A stretch of 64,000 nucleotides of DNA from positions 62,001 to 126,000 of the forward strand of contig NZ_FOVT01000014.1 of the NCBI RefSeq assembly GCF_900115245.1, written 5' to 3'. The notes under the pieces were generated by a model. That model was not told where the DNA came from, did no database searches, and saw nothing but the letters and a program-made list of their open reading frames with translations. A program made the position numbers and the translations under genes. Every line of letters begins with the position of its first letter. Position 1 is the stretch's first letter. This DNA is from Mesorhizobium sp. NFR06 (GTDB lineage: Bacteria; Pseudomonadota; Alphaproteobacteria; Rhizobiales; Rhizobiaceae). Positions 10,681-19,209 of this stretch are shown piece after piece.

Positions 10681-11544
10681 ATGCCGCGCATTGCCTATGT
10701 CAACGGGCGCTACGTCGTCCACGCTCAAGCCAGCGTCCACATCGAGGACCGCGGCTACCAGTTCGCCGACGGCGTCTACGAGGTCTGCGAGGTGGCGCGC
10801 GGCCATATCGTCGACATGCCGCGCCACCTTGCCCGGCTCAAACGTTCGCTGAAGGAGCTGTCGATCGCCTGGCCGGTCTCGGAAGGCGTCCTGCCGATGC
10901 TGGTGCGCGAGGTGGTCAACCGCAACGGCGTGGTCAACGGCCTTGTCTATGTGCAGGTTACGCGCGGCGTTGCCAGCCGCGAGTTCGTGTTTCCGCCGCC
11001 TGGCACCCGGCCCGCCCTGGTCATAACCGCCAGGAAAGCCGACCCGGCCGCGGCGGCGAAGCGGGTGGAGACCGGCATCAAGGTCATCACGGTGCCGGAG
11101 AATCGCTGGGACCGCGTCGACATCAAGAGCACCGGCCTTTTGCCCAATGTGCTCGCCAAGCAGAAAGCCAAGGAAGCTGGCGCCCAGGAAGCCTGGTTCG
11201 TCGACGTCGACGGCAACGTCAAGGAGGGCGGTTCGTCCAACGCCTGGATCGTCACCCGGGACGGCGTCCTCGTGACCCGGCCGGCCGAGCATGGCATCCT
11301 GCGCGGCATCACCCGCACGACGCTCTTCGATGTCGCAGCCAGGCTTGGCCTCAAGATCGAGGAGCGCGGTTTTTCGGTCGCTGAAGCCAAGGCGGCCAGG
11401 GAGGCGTTCATCAGCTCGGCGACGACAATCGCCATGCCGGTGGTCGAAATTGACGGCATGCCGATCGCAAATGGCCATCCGGGTTCCATGACACTTTCGT
11501 TGCGGCGGGCCTTTTTTGACGTTGCGGAAAAAAGTCCAGCCTGA
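10681..11544 (+). CDS. D-amino-acid transaminase, PLP fold type IV
   Basis: This 287-residue fold-type-IV aminotransferase probably interconverts D-alanine/2-oxoglutarate and D-glutamate/pyruvate. N-terminal DRGYQFADGVYEVCEV and the PLP lysine region DIKSTGLLPNVLAK are clear, as are EGGSSNAWIV and the RGITR phosphate-binding segment. The ATG at 10681 follows a GAGGGG ribosome-binding site and matches the family start; the in-frame extension to 10621 is not conserved. It sits between the ntr block and hfq, as in other rhizobia. Branched-chain aminotransferase activity cannot be excluded from sequence alone. Confidence 0.88.
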   Translation: MPRIAYVNGRYVVHAQASVHIEDRGYQFADGVYEVCEVARGHIVDMPRHLARLKRSLKELSIAWPVSEGVLPMLVREVVNRNGVVNGLVYVQVTRGVASREFVFPPPGTRPALVITARKADPAAAAKRVETGIKVITVPENRWDRVDIKSTGLLPNVLAKQKAKEAGAQEAWFVDVDGNVKEGGSSNAWIVTRDGVLVTRPAEHGILRGITRTTLFDVAARLGLKIEERGFSVAEAKAAREAFISSATTIAMPVVEIDGMPIANGHPGSMTLSLRRAFFDVAEKSPA

Positions 11545-11619
11545 TAACCGCACAACTGGAATGAACCTCAACTATCTCGTTCTGCTTGCCTTTGTATCGG
11601 CAAGAGGGGGTTTGCGCGC

Positions 11620-11648
11620 TTGACAGGTGCCGCGTAATTTGGCGCATT
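11620..11648 (+). promoter_or_regulatory. Candidate hfq promoter
   Basis: A perfect -35 hexamer TTGACA at 11620-11625 is followed after 17 bases by a weak -10 (CGCATT). It lies 40 bases before the hfq start, in the 143-base gap after the transaminase gene. The -10 match is poor, so the call rests on the -35 and its position. Confidence 0.3.
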
Positions 11649-11687
11649 GGCCCGCAAACCGAAGGGGATCGGCGAAAGACAAGAAAA

Positions 11688-11933
11688 ATGGCGGAACGAT
11701 CGCAAAACCTTCAGGACCTGTTCCTGAATTCAGTTCGCAAGAGCAAAAATCCACTTACCATCTTCCTCATCAATGGCGTGAAGCTGACGGGCGTCGTCAC
11801 TTCGTTCGACAATTTTTGTGTGTTGTTGCGGCGTGACGGGCACTCCCAGCTCGTCTACAAGCACGCCATTTCCACGATCATGCCGAGCCAGCCGGTTCAG
11901 ATGTTCGATGGCGAGGAAAGCCAGGGCGCCTGA
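11688..11933 (+). CDS. hfq: RNA chaperone Hfq
   Basis: This 81-residue Sm-like protein forms hexamers that pair small RNAs with mRNAs. Sm1 (NPLTIFLINGVKLTGVVTSF) and the Sm2 KHAIST motif are intact, with QNLQDLFLNSVRK at the N-terminus. The ATG at 11688 is required by family alignment. The downstream hflX gene begins at the very next base after the stop, so hfq-hflX is one transcript, as in most Proteobacteria. In rhizobia Hfq affects nitrogen fixation control through NifA translation. Confidence 0.97.
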   Translation: MAERSQNLQDLFLNSVRKSKNPLTIFLINGVKLTGVVTSFDNFCVLLRRDGHSQLVYKHAISTIMPSQPVQMFDGEESQGA

Positions 11934-13322
11934 TTGGCACGTGACAAGGACGCGGACCGCAGCGTTCGCGGAAAGCCAGGACATCAACTCGGGCCGGAAG
12001 CCAAGGATCCGACCCGAGCCGTTGTCATTGTGCCGGTGCTTACCCGCCAGCCGCGCGGCGATGAAGAAACGAGCCGTCCGCGTCTGAGCCGCTCGGCGGA
12101 CGCCCGCCACGACGAGGCGGTCGGGCTTGCCAGCGCCATCGACCTCAATCCGGTTCATACCGCGGTCGTGACGGTCGCCGACCCGCGGCCGGCGACGCTC
12201 CTCGGCAGCGGCAAGGTGGCCGAATTTGCCGACATCGTGAAGGAGCGTAGGGCGGAATTGGTCATCGTGGACCATCCGCTGACGCCGGTGCAGCAGCGCA
12301 ATCTCGAGAAGGAACTGAACGCCAAGGTGCTCGACCGCACCGGGCTGATTCTCGAGATCTTCGGCGAACGGGCGCGCACCAAGGAAGGCACGCTGCAGGT
12401 CGAGCTCGCGCATCTCAACTACCAGAAGGGCCGGCTGGTTCGGAGCTGGACCCACCTCGAGCGGCAACGCGGCGGCGCCGGTTTCCTCGGCGGTCCTGGC
12501 GAAACCCAGATCGAATCCGATCGCCGCATCCTGCAGGACAAAATCACCAAGCTGAAGCACGAGCTGGAAACGGTGCGGCGCACACGCGACCTGCACCGCG
12601 CCAAGCGCAAGAAGGTGCCGTTCCCTGTGATCGCGATCGTCGGCTACACCAATGCCGGCAAGTCGACGCTGTTCAACCGGCTGACCGGGGCAGGGGTGCT
12701 GGCCGAGGACATGCTGTTTGCGACGCTTGATCCGACGTTGCGCCGCGTGCGGCTGCCGCACGGCACGCCGGTCATCCTGTCGGACACGGTCGGCTTCATC
12801 TCCGACCTGCCGACGCATCTTGTCGCCGCCTTCCGGGCGACGCTGGAAGAGGTGGTCGAGGCCGACCTGGTGCTGCATCTGCGCGACATCTCCGATCCCG
12901 ATACGGCCGCCCAGGCGGAAGATGTCGAGCGCATCCTCGGCGATCTCGGCGTCGATGCCGCGGACACGAACCGCGTGATCGAGGTCTGGAACAAGATCGA
13001 CTTGCTCGACGAAGGCAACCGGGAGCGGCTGCTTGCCGAAGGGGCAAGCGGCAAGGCGCCGCCAATTGCCATATCCGCAGCGACCGGCGAAGGGATCGAC
13101 ACGCTGAAGGCCGTCATCGAGACACGCGTGTCGGGTGAGCTGGAAACGATGACGGTGACGTTGAGCCCGGCCCAGCTCGGTCAGGTCGACTGGCTGTACC
13201 GCAACGGCGACGTCGTTTCGCGCACCGACAATGAAGACGGCAGCGTCACCCTTTCGCTGATGGCCACGCACAGCGCCAGGCAGGAAATCGCGAGCCGCCT
13301 GCATCGCAAGAACAGCAGCTAA
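11934..13322 (+). CDS. hflX: Ribosome-associated GTPase HflX
   Basis: This 462-residue GTPase splits stalled or heat-damaged ribosomes. It has the N-terminal HflX domain with the glycine-rich GGAGFLGGPGETQIE linker, then a G domain with G1 GYTNAGKST, G3 DTVGFISDLP and G4 NKIDLL. The only start in the right place is TTG at 11934, directly after the hfq stop, with AGGG seven bases upstream. A GTG or ATG start further in would remove conserved sequence. The coupling to hfq is standard. Confidence 0.94.
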   Translation: MARDKDADRSVRGKPGHQLGPEAKDPTRAVVIVPVLTRQPRGDEETSRPRLSRSADARHDEAVGLASAIDLNPVHTAVVTVADPRPATLLGSGKVAEFADIVKERRAELVIVDHPLTPVQQRNLEKELNAKVLDRTGLILEIFGERARTKEGTLQVELAHLNYQKGRLVRSWTHLERQRGGAGFLGGPGETQIESDRRILQDKITKLKHELETVRRTRDLHRAKRKKVPFPVIAIVGYTNAGKSTLFNRLTGAGVLAEDMLFATLDPTLRRVRLPHGTPVILSDTVGFISDLPTHLVAAFRATLEEVVEADLVLHLRDISDPDTAAQAEDVERILGDLGVDAADTNRVIEVWNKIDLLDEGNRERLLAEGASGKAPPIAISAATGEGIDTLKAVIETRVSGELETMTVTLSPAQLGQVDWLYRNGDVVSRTDNEDGSVTLSLMATHSARQEIASRLHRKNSS

Positions 13323-13330
13323 CCGGCTGT

Positions 13331-14155
13331 CTATTTTGCGCTTTTGGCCTGCTGCCAGAGCGCTTCCATTTCGTCGAGCGTTGCCTTCTCCAGGGAACTC
13401 CCCGACGCTTCCAGGGCTTGCTCGACATAGTGGAAGCGCGAACGGAACTTTTCGTTGGTGCCGCTGAGCGCAGCTTCCGAATCGAGCTTGAGGTGGCGGC
13501 CGAGGTTGACGATGGCAAACAGCATGTCGCCGAATTCGTCCTTGATGGGTGCCGCATCGCCCCCAGCCAGCGCCTCGCGCAACTCGCCGATCTCTTCCTC
13601 GATCTTGTCGAGGATGGGTGCAGCCTCGCTCCAGTCGAAGCCGACGCGCGCGGCTTTCTCCTGCAGCTTCAGGGCGCGCGTCAGGGCAGGGAGCGCTACC
13701 GGCACGCTGTCGAGATAGCCCTTGCCGTGATCCTCGGGATCGAGCCCGCGCGCGAGGCGGGCGTCGCGCTTCTCGGCTTTTTCGACCGCCTTGATCTTCT
13801 CCCACATGCCCTTGGCCATACCGGCGCTGCGCGCCTTCTCGTCGCCGAAGACATGCGGATGGCGGCGAATCATCTTGGTGGTGATGGCTTCGACGACATC
13901 GCCGAATCCGAACTCGCCGATCTCCTCGGCCATCTGCGCGTGATAGACGACCTGCAGCAACAGATCGCCCAGTTCCTCGCGCAGATCGTCGAAGTCGCCG
14001 CGCGCGATCGCATCGGCCACCTCATAGGCTTCCTCGATCGTATAAGGTGCGATCGTCGAGAAATCCTGCTCGATATCCCAGGGGCAGCCGGTCTTCGGCG
14101 CCCGGAGCGCCGCCATGATCTCGATCAGCCGGGAAATGTCCTTGGAGGGCGTCAT
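13331..14155 (-). CDS. mazG: Nucleoside triphosphate pyrophosphohydrolase MazG
   Basis: This 274-residue enzyme hydrolyses NTPs to NMPs and pyrophosphate; in E. coli it clears aberrant nucleotides and lowers ppGpp. Two MazG repeats are visible: CPWDIEQDF with EEAYEVADAI and REELGDLLLQVVYHAQMA in the first, and EEIGELREAL with DEFGDMLFAIVNL in the second. Length and motifs are normal. It converges with hflX, ending 8 bases after that gene's stop. Confidence 0.94.
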   Translation of the reverse strand: MTPSKDISRLIEIMAALRAPKTGCPWDIEQDFSTIAPYTIEEAYEVADAIARGDFDDLREELGDLLLQVVYHAQMAEEIGEFGFGDVVEAITTKMIRRHPHVFGDEKARSAGMAKGMWEKIKAVEKAEKRDARLARGLDPEDHGKGYLDSVPVALPALTRALKLQEKAARVGFDWSEAAPILDKIEEEIGELREALAGGDAAPIKDEFGDMLFAIVNLGRHLKLDSEAALSGTNEKFRSRFHYVEQALEASGSSLEKATLDEMEALWQQAKSAK

Positions 14156-14235
14156 GGGTCGAGTCTATCGCGCGGCCGGCGCACGACCAATCCTGGTCGG
14201 ACGCTGAAGCGGGTTGTCCACAGCAGTTGGGGACC

Positions 14236-14350
14236 AGAGCATGATGCCGAAAAGTGTGAAGCGGTATTCGAACGACATCATGCTCTATCTCTTTGATTTA
14301 GAGCCGGCTTCAGATTTCAGGTCGATTCGACCTGAAATCATCCGGCTCTA
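14236..14350. repeat. RIME-like intergenic repeat, copy B
   Basis: This copy shows both palindromes clearly. GAGCATGATGCCGAAAAGTG faces CATCATGCTC, and AGAGCCGG with TTTCAGGTCGA faces TCGACCTGAAATCATCCGG. It is highly similar to copy A at 10487-10597. Its right end CTCTAG contains the stop codon of the adjacent aminotransferase gene on the minus strand. Confidence 0.8.
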
Positions 14351-15532
14351 GTCGAGCACCGAGACGATCGCCTTGGCGAGATCGTCCATGCCGTCCTCCG
14401 GCAGGCCAGCCACGTTGATGCGGCTGTCGCCCACCATATAGACGGCGTGCTCGGTGCGCAGGCGTTCGACCTGCGCCTCGGTCAGCCCAAGCCTGGAAAA
14501 CATGCCGCGATGGCTGGCGACGAAATCGAAGCGGTCGGAGTTCGATTGACGCCTGAGCGCTTCGGCGAAGGCGACGCGCAGCCTCAGCATACGCAGGCGC
14601 ATCTCCTCGAGTTCGGTCTCCCAGTCTTTCTTGAGCGCGGCGTCTTCGAGCACCATGCGCACCGCCGCCGCGCCATGATCAGGCGGCATCGAATAAAGCG
14701 CGCGCGCGGCCGCCAGCATCTGGCTCATCGCCACATCGGCCTGGGCGCCGTCCTTGGCCAAGATCATCGCAGCACCCACGCGGTCGCGATAAACGGCAAA
14801 GTTCTTCGAACAGCTCGAGGCGACGACCATTTCCGGCACCTTGTCGGCAAGGAGCCGCAGACCCGCGGCGTCGGCGTCGAGCCCCTCGCCAAAGCCCTGA
14901 TAGGCAATGTCGACGAACGGCAGCAGTCCGCGCTCCAGCAGCACATCGGCGACCTTGGCCCATTGCGCGGTAGCGAGGTTGGCGCCGGTCGGGTTGTGGC
15001 AGCAGCCATGCAGCAGCACGACATCGCCGCTGCGGGCCGTCTCGAGCGCCGTCAGCATCTCGTCGAAACGGACGGCACCCGAAGCGGCATCGAAATAAGG
15101 ATAGTCGCGAACCTTAAGGCCGGCGGCGCGCATCACCGGCAGATGGTTCGGCCAGGTCGGATCCGACAGCCAGACCGTCGCGCCGGCCCGCGTGCGCTGC
15201 AGAAGCTCGGCCACCAGCCTGAGCGCGCCCGATCCACCTGGCGCCTGCGCGGCACGGATGCGCGAATGGTCCGCCTTGTCGCCAAAGGCAAGCTTGATCA
15301 TGGCGGCGTTGAAAGCGATATCGCCGGCAAGGCCGAGATAGGTCTTGGTGTCCTGGCTCGCCAGCAGCCGCTTCTCGGCCTCGCGCACGGCGCGCATCAC
15401 CGGCGTCCTGCCGTCGATGTCCTTGTAGACGCCAACACCGAGGTCGACTTTGCCGGGCCGCGGGTCGTTGCGATAAAGGCCGATCAGGGCAAGGATCTTA
15501 TCGGCGGGTGCGGGCTGCAAGGTCTCGAACAT
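14348..15532 (-). CDS. Aromatic/aspartate aminotransferase, PLP fold type I
   Basis: This 394-residue enzyme of the AspC/TyrB subgroup transfers amino groups between aspartate or aromatic amino acids and 2-oxoglutarate. It opens with FETLQPAPADKILALIGLY and has LGVGVYKD, HGCCHNPTGAN and the PLP-lysine motif SSCSKNFAVYRDR. The frame is open upstream to 16231 only as antisense to the sigma-factor gene, so the ATG at 15532 is used. The stop codon lies within the terminal CTAG of RIME copy B. Confidence 0.93.
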   Translation of the reverse strand: MFETLQPAPADKILALIGLYRNDPRPGKVDLGVGVYKDIDGRTPVMRAVREAEKRLLASQDTKTYLGLAGDIAFNAAMIKLAFGDKADHSRIRAAQAPGGSGALRLVAELLQRTRAGATVWLSDPTWPNHLPVMRAAGLKVRDYPYFDAASGAVRFDEMLTALETARSGDVVLLHGCCHNPTGANLATAQWAKVADVLLERGLLPFVDIAYQGFGEGLDADAAGLRLLADKVPEMVVASSCSKNFAVYRDRVGAAMILAKDGAQADVAMSQMLAAARALYSMPPDHGAAAVRMVLEDAALKKDWETELEEMRLRMLRLRVAFAEALRRQSNSDRFDFVASHRGMFSRLGLTEAQVERLRTEHAVYMVGDSRINVAGLPEDGMDDLAKAIVSVLD

Positions 15533-15682
15533 CGATAGCACTCCAATGGCGGCGGAGTGATACGCAAATCTGTCTTGCTTCGCCAGCATTTCCTCCGGTG
15601 GTTGCCCGTACGCGCTTAGGCAGGGTCCGGCGCAACGTCCGCCAGGCCGAAAAAGAAATAGGGCAAGGATTAAAATCCCCAC

Positions 15683-16234
15683 ATGCTCCGTAAACAGGGC
15701 ATGAAACGGTCGATGGCACGCTTCGATATTGTCGGGCAGTTGGGATCGCTGCGGCGTTACGCGCGCTCGCTGACGCGCGACGGCACTGACGCCGAGGATC
15801 TGGTCCATGACGCGCTGGTGCGCGCCTATGAGCGGCGCGCGACCTTTCGCTCGGGCGGCAATCTGCGCGCCTGGCTTCTGGCGATCGTGCACAACATCTT
15901 CATCGACCGCATGCGTTCGCGCCGCTCCGAGGCAGCGCGCATCGAACAGGCCGGCCTTGTCGCCGACCAGAGCATGCCGGCATCTCAGGACCACTCGGTG
16001 CGCCTGTCGCAGGTCCGGGAAGCGTTTCTTTCGCTGCCGGAGGAACAGCGCTCCGCCCTGCATCTCGTCGCCATCGAAGGGCTTTCCTATCAGCAAGCCG
16101 CCGAAGTCGTCGGCGTGCCGCTTGGAACCTTGATGTCGCGCATCGGCCGCGCGCGTGCGGCGCTGCGCGAGATGGAGGAGGGCGCGCCGCTGAAAGCCAG
16201 GTCCCATCTCAGGATCGTGGGAGACGATCAATGA
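15683..16234 (+). CDS. ECF-type RNA polymerase sigma factor
   Basis: This 183-residue sigma-70-family factor has region 2 (RSLTRDGTDAEDLVHDALVRAYERR and FIDRMRSRR) and region 4 (LSLPEEQRSALHLVAIEGLSYQQAAEVVGVPLGTLMSRI, quoted here in parts), with no region 3. ATG codons at 15683 and 15701 are both possible starts and neither has a strong ribosome-binding site. The next gene overlaps it as ATGA and encodes a membrane anti-sigma factor, so the pair forms a signal-responsive switch. The signal is not evident. It has no NepR/PhyR neighbours, so it is probably not the general stress sigma factor EcfG. Confidence 0.93.
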   Translation: MLRKQGMKRSMARFDIVGQLGSLRRYARSLTRDGTDAEDLVHDALVRAYERRATFRSGGNLRAWLLAIVHNIFIDRMRSRRSEAARIEQAGLVADQSMPASQDHSVRLSQVREAFLSLPEEQRSALHLVAIEGLSYQQAAEVVGVPLGTLMSRIGRARAALREMEEGAPLKARSHLRIVGDDQ

Positions 16235-17004
16235 CTGCCATGGTCGATCCCGTGACCGATGCCGACCTCGACGCCTATGTCGACGATCAGCTGGACGTCG
16301 CCCGCCGCATCGAGGTCGAGGCGTTCCTGTCGGCGCGCCCGGAAGTGGCGGCGCGTGTGATGTTCGATCTCAGGACGCGCGACGAACTGCGCGTGGCGCT
16401 TGCCGGTCCCGTCGGCATGGCGCGTCCGGCCACCACCGAAGCGGCGCGACGGCTGGAAAGAGCGCTTGCCAGGGGTCGCATCCTTGCCGTGCTGCAGCGA
16501 GCCGCGGCCGCCGCCGTGCTGGTCGCGGCAGGCTGGCTGGCCAACAGTATGTTCGGGCCGATCGCGGTGACCAAGGTGGTCGCCTCGACGCAGCCGCCGG
16601 CCTATGTCGAGGATGCGGTCAGGGCGCACCGGACGACTTTGGTGCGCGAGACGATGCCCTCGCAGCAGGAAGCGCCAGGCTACAATGCCGATGAGATCCG
16701 CGCCGCGACCGCGATCGTCATGCCGTCGCTGCCCGACGACTGGAAGATCCGCGACGTCCAGGTCTATCCCTCGCAATTCGGGCCAAGCGTCGAAGTGGCG
16801 GTCGAGACCAAGGACCTCGGTCTTGTCTCGCTGTTCGCTATCAGGCCGGGCACGTTCGATGTGGTGAAGCCAACGGTCGCGCCCTCCGACGACATTTCGT
16901 CGGCCTATTTCCAGATCGGCGAGGTTGCCTATGCGGTGGTCGGACGCAGCGACGCCGGCAATCTCGACCGTGCCGCCGAGAAACTTGCCAAAACTCTTTA
17001 CTGA
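16231..17004 (+). CDS. Membrane-anchored anti-sigma factor
   Basis: This is a 257-residue protein with a cytoplasmic N-terminal helical domain (DADLDAYVDDQLDVARRIEV) of the type that holds ECF sigma factors. A single membrane helix lies near residues 86-106 (AVLQRAAAAAVLVAAGWLA), followed by a periplasmic domain of about 150 residues. The zinc-binding HxxxCxxC motif of ZAS anti-sigma factors is absent. The start overlaps the sigma-factor stop as ATGA. The role follows from position and architecture; the periplasmic part is not recognised and may sense envelope stress. Confidence 0.85.
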   Translation: MTAMVDPVTDADLDAYVDDQLDVARRIEVEAFLSARPEVAARVMFDLRTRDELRVALAGPVGMARPATTEAARRLERALARGRILAVLQRAAAAAVLVAAGWLANSMFGPIAVTKVVASTQPPAYVEDAVRAHRTTLVRETMPSQQEAPGYNADEIRAATAIVMPSLPDDWKIRDVQVYPSQFGPSVEVAVETKDLGLVSLFAIRPGTFDVVKPTVAPSDDISSAYFQIGEVAYAVVGRSDAGNLDRAAEKLAKTLY

Positions 17005-17040
17005 GAAACCGACGCTCTACTGAGAACCAAGGAGAACCAA

Positions 17041-17757
17041 ATGAACACCCCCAATCTGGGTTACCGCGTCGGCGCCGGCGCCCAGGCCGGAGCCGTCTAT
17101 GACGAAGGCCTGCGCAAACACATGCTGCGCGTCTACAACTATATGGGCCTCGGCCTTGTCGTCACCGGCCTCGTCGCCTTTTTCGTGGCCTCGACGCCAG
17201 CACTCTATGTGCCGATCTTCTCCAGCCCGCTGAAATGGGTGGTGATGCTGGCGCCGCTGGCCTTCGTCATGCTCTTCTCGTTCAAGATACAGACCATGTC
17301 GGCTGCGAGCGCGCAGGCGATGTTCTGGGCCTTCTGCGCGGTCATGGGCCTGTCGCTCGCCTCCGTGTTCCTGGTCTTCACCTCGACCAGCATCGCGCGC
17401 ACCTTCTTCATCGCCGCCACGATGTTCGGCGCCACCAGCCTCTACGGCTACACGACCAGGCGTGACCTGACGCAGTTCTCGTCCTTCCTGATCATGGGCC
17501 TGATCGGCGTGGTGATCGCGAGCCTGGTCAACCTGTTCCTCGGTTCGACCGCGCTGCAGTTCGCCATCTCGGTGATCGGCATTGCCGTCTTCATCGGCCT
17601 CACCGCCTGGGACACGCAGACGATCAAGGAGCAGTATGCGGAGAACTTCGATGCAGAATCGCAGCAGAAGCTCGCCGTCTTCGGCGCCTTCTCGCTCTAC
17701 CTGAACTTCATCAACATCTTCCAGCTGCTGCTGAATTTCACCGGCGAGCGCGAATAA
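17041..17757 (+). CDS. BI-1/YccA-family membrane protein
   Basis: This 238-residue inner-membrane protein belongs to the Bax inhibitor-1 family. About seven hydrophobic helices span residues 33-230, and the C-terminal signature (GLTAWDTQTIKEQY, then FGAFSLYLNFINIFQLLL) is clear. Bacterial relatives are pH-sensitive calcium leak channels or interact with the FtsH quality-control system. It follows the anti-sigma gene by 36 bases, with an AAGGAG ribosome-binding site, and ends in a strong terminator. It could be the last gene of the ECF operon, which would suggest a membrane-stress connection. Confidence 0.92.
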   Translation: MNTPNLGYRVGAGAQAGAVYDEGLRKHMLRVYNYMGLGLVVTGLVAFFVASTPALYVPIFSSPLKWVVMLAPLAFVMLFSFKIQTMSAASAQAMFWAFCAVMGLSLASVFLVFTSTSIARTFFIAATMFGATSLYGYTTRRDLTQFSSFLIMGLIGVVIASLVNLFLGSTALQFAISVIGIAVFIGLTAWDTQTIKEQYAENFDAESQQKLAVFGAFSLYLNFINIFQLLLNFTGERE

Positions 17758-17793
17758 CCCGGACCGTAGCAGGCAACACTGCTGATCTGGCGT

Positions 17794-17822
17794 GGCCGGA
17801 GGGGAACCTCCGGCCATTTTTT
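17794..17822 (+). terminator. Rho-independent terminator after the BI-1 gene
   Basis: A perfect 9-bp stem GGCCGGAGG / CCTCCGGCC with a GGAA loop is followed by ATTTTTT. It lies 37 bases after the BI-1 gene stop. Confidence 0.9.
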
Positions 17823-17919
17823 GGGGCGGCTACAAGGTTGCGCGGCACGCCCTAAGCCTTGAGTTCATGCTCGGGCATTTGCTAGCCTTGCCGGCACGCC
17901 ACCAGCCTCGCGAGGATCC

Positions 17920-18795
17920 ATGGAACAGCTGACGCTTCAAGCTGAGGGCATTTCGGCGACCATCGTCGGGCAGGGGGCTGAGCTGGTCTCGCTGCGCGAT
18001 GCGGACGGCACCGAGCTTCTGTGGCAGGCAGGCTCCGCCTGGCGCCGTCATTCGCCGGTCCTGTTCCCGATCGTCGGCCGGCTGAAGGGCGATCGGCTGC
18101 TGCATCGCGGGCAAAGCTATCCGATGACGCAGCACGGCTTTGCCCGCGACCGGCGTTTTGATTGGGCGGAGCAGGGGCCGACCTCCTGCACATTGGTGCT
18201 GACGGATGACGCCGAGACGTGGACGCACTACCCGTTCGCCTTTCGCCTGGCCATCGGCTACGACCTGAAACCCCGGCAACTCGGCGTCACCTTCGACATC
18301 GCCAACACCGGAGACCAACCTTTGCCGGCCTCGATCGGCGCGCATCCGGCATTCAACTGGCCGCTGCTGCCCGAACTGCCCAAGGAAGCCTATCGGCTGA
18401 CCTTCGCCGACGATGAACCGGCGCCGGTCCGCCGCCTCAAGGACGGCCTGCTGCTGGCAACACCGCAACCTACGCCCATCGAGGGAAAGACTCTCCCACT
18501 TTCCGAGAAACTGTTCGACGACGACGCGGTCATCCTCGACCGGCCGGCCAGCACCAGCGTGCGCTATGGCGCTGATCGCGGGCCGGCGATCGAAATATCA
18601 TGGCAGGGATTCAACGAGCTGGGTATCTGGTCCAAGCCCGGCGGCGCGCCGTTCCTGTGCATCGAGCCCTGGCACGGCGTCGCCAGTCCCGTCGATTTCG
18701 ACGGCGAATTCGCCGATAAGCCGGGCGTGATGATGATCGAGCCGGGCGCCCAGCGCGTGCTGAGCTACCGGATCGGCCTCAGCCAGGAGCCATAA
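17920..18795 (+). CDS. Aldose 1-epimerase family protein (LacX/YihR-like)
   Basis: This 291-residue protein has the galactose-mutarotase fold. The putative active-site elements MTQHGFARDRRF and GAHPAFNWPL contain the two conserved histidines, and FLCIEPWHGVASPVDF carries the C-terminal acidic and histidine residues of the subgroup. The LacX-like branch has no settled substrate, so a hexose-6-phosphate or free sugar is only a guess. A terminator precedes it, so it starts a new transcript. The following small gene begins three bases after its stop. Confidence 0.85.
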   Translation: MEQLTLQAEGISATIVGQGAELVSLRDADGTELLWQAGSAWRRHSPVLFPIVGRLKGDRLLHRGQSYPMTQHGFARDRRFDWAEQGPTSCTLVLTDDAETWTHYPFAFRLAIGYDLKPRQLGVTFDIANTGDQPLPASIGAHPAFNWPLLPELPKEAYRLTFADDEPAPVRRLKDGLLLATPQPTPIEGKTLPLSEKLFDDDAVILDRPASTSVRYGADRGPAIEISWQGFNELGIWSKPGGAPFLCIEPWHGVASPVDFDGEFADKPGVMMIEPGAQRVLSYRIGLSQEP

Positions 18796-18798
18796 GGC

Positions 18799-19209
18799 AT
18801 GGCATATGCCATCAAGGCCGAGATCGATGAACCGCAAGCCGAGACGTTCGTCTTCGCCGCCCACAAAACCATGTATGGCGGCAAGCACATCGCCGAAGGC
18901 GACGTCATCTTCCTGTTCGCCAGCGAGAACGAAGGCGGGCAGGGGCTTGTCGCGCGGGGCGTGGTGACCTCTTCCAAGGCAATTGCAAAACGACCGGACC
19001 TCGAGCGCCAGACGCCATTGGTCAGCGTTTCTATCCGCCGCACCGTCCTGGCGATCAAACGGCTGGGCCGTGACGAGCTCAAGCGGTTCAAGGATTGGAA
19101 GGACGGACGGCCGGAGACCGAACTCAATTTCAAGTTCTATCGCCAGGCGACGAACAAGATCGTCGGCATCGCGGACGAGACGGCGGCGTTTCTCGAAGGG
19201 TTTTTCTAG
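18799..19209 (+). CDS. Small protein, possible PUA/EVE-like fold
   Basis: This 136-residue protein has no family that I can name with certainty. The run HIAEGDVIFLFASENEGG followed by GLVARGVV resembles the first strands of PUA/EVE/ASCH-type nucleic-acid-binding domains, where a 'GD.VF.' strand precedes a 'G.G.V' strand. The C-terminal half is charged and helical. It is almost certainly co-translated with the epimerase-like gene. Its stop codon overlaps the end of the convergent methyltransferase pseudogene in a shared CTAG. Confidence 0.55.
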   Translation: MAYAIKAEIDEPQAETFVFAAHKTMYGGKHIAEGDVIFLFASENEGGQGLVARGVVTSSKAIAKRPDLERQTPLVSVSIRRTVLAIKRLGRDELKRFKDWKDGRPETELNFKFYRQATNKIVGIADETAAFLEGFF

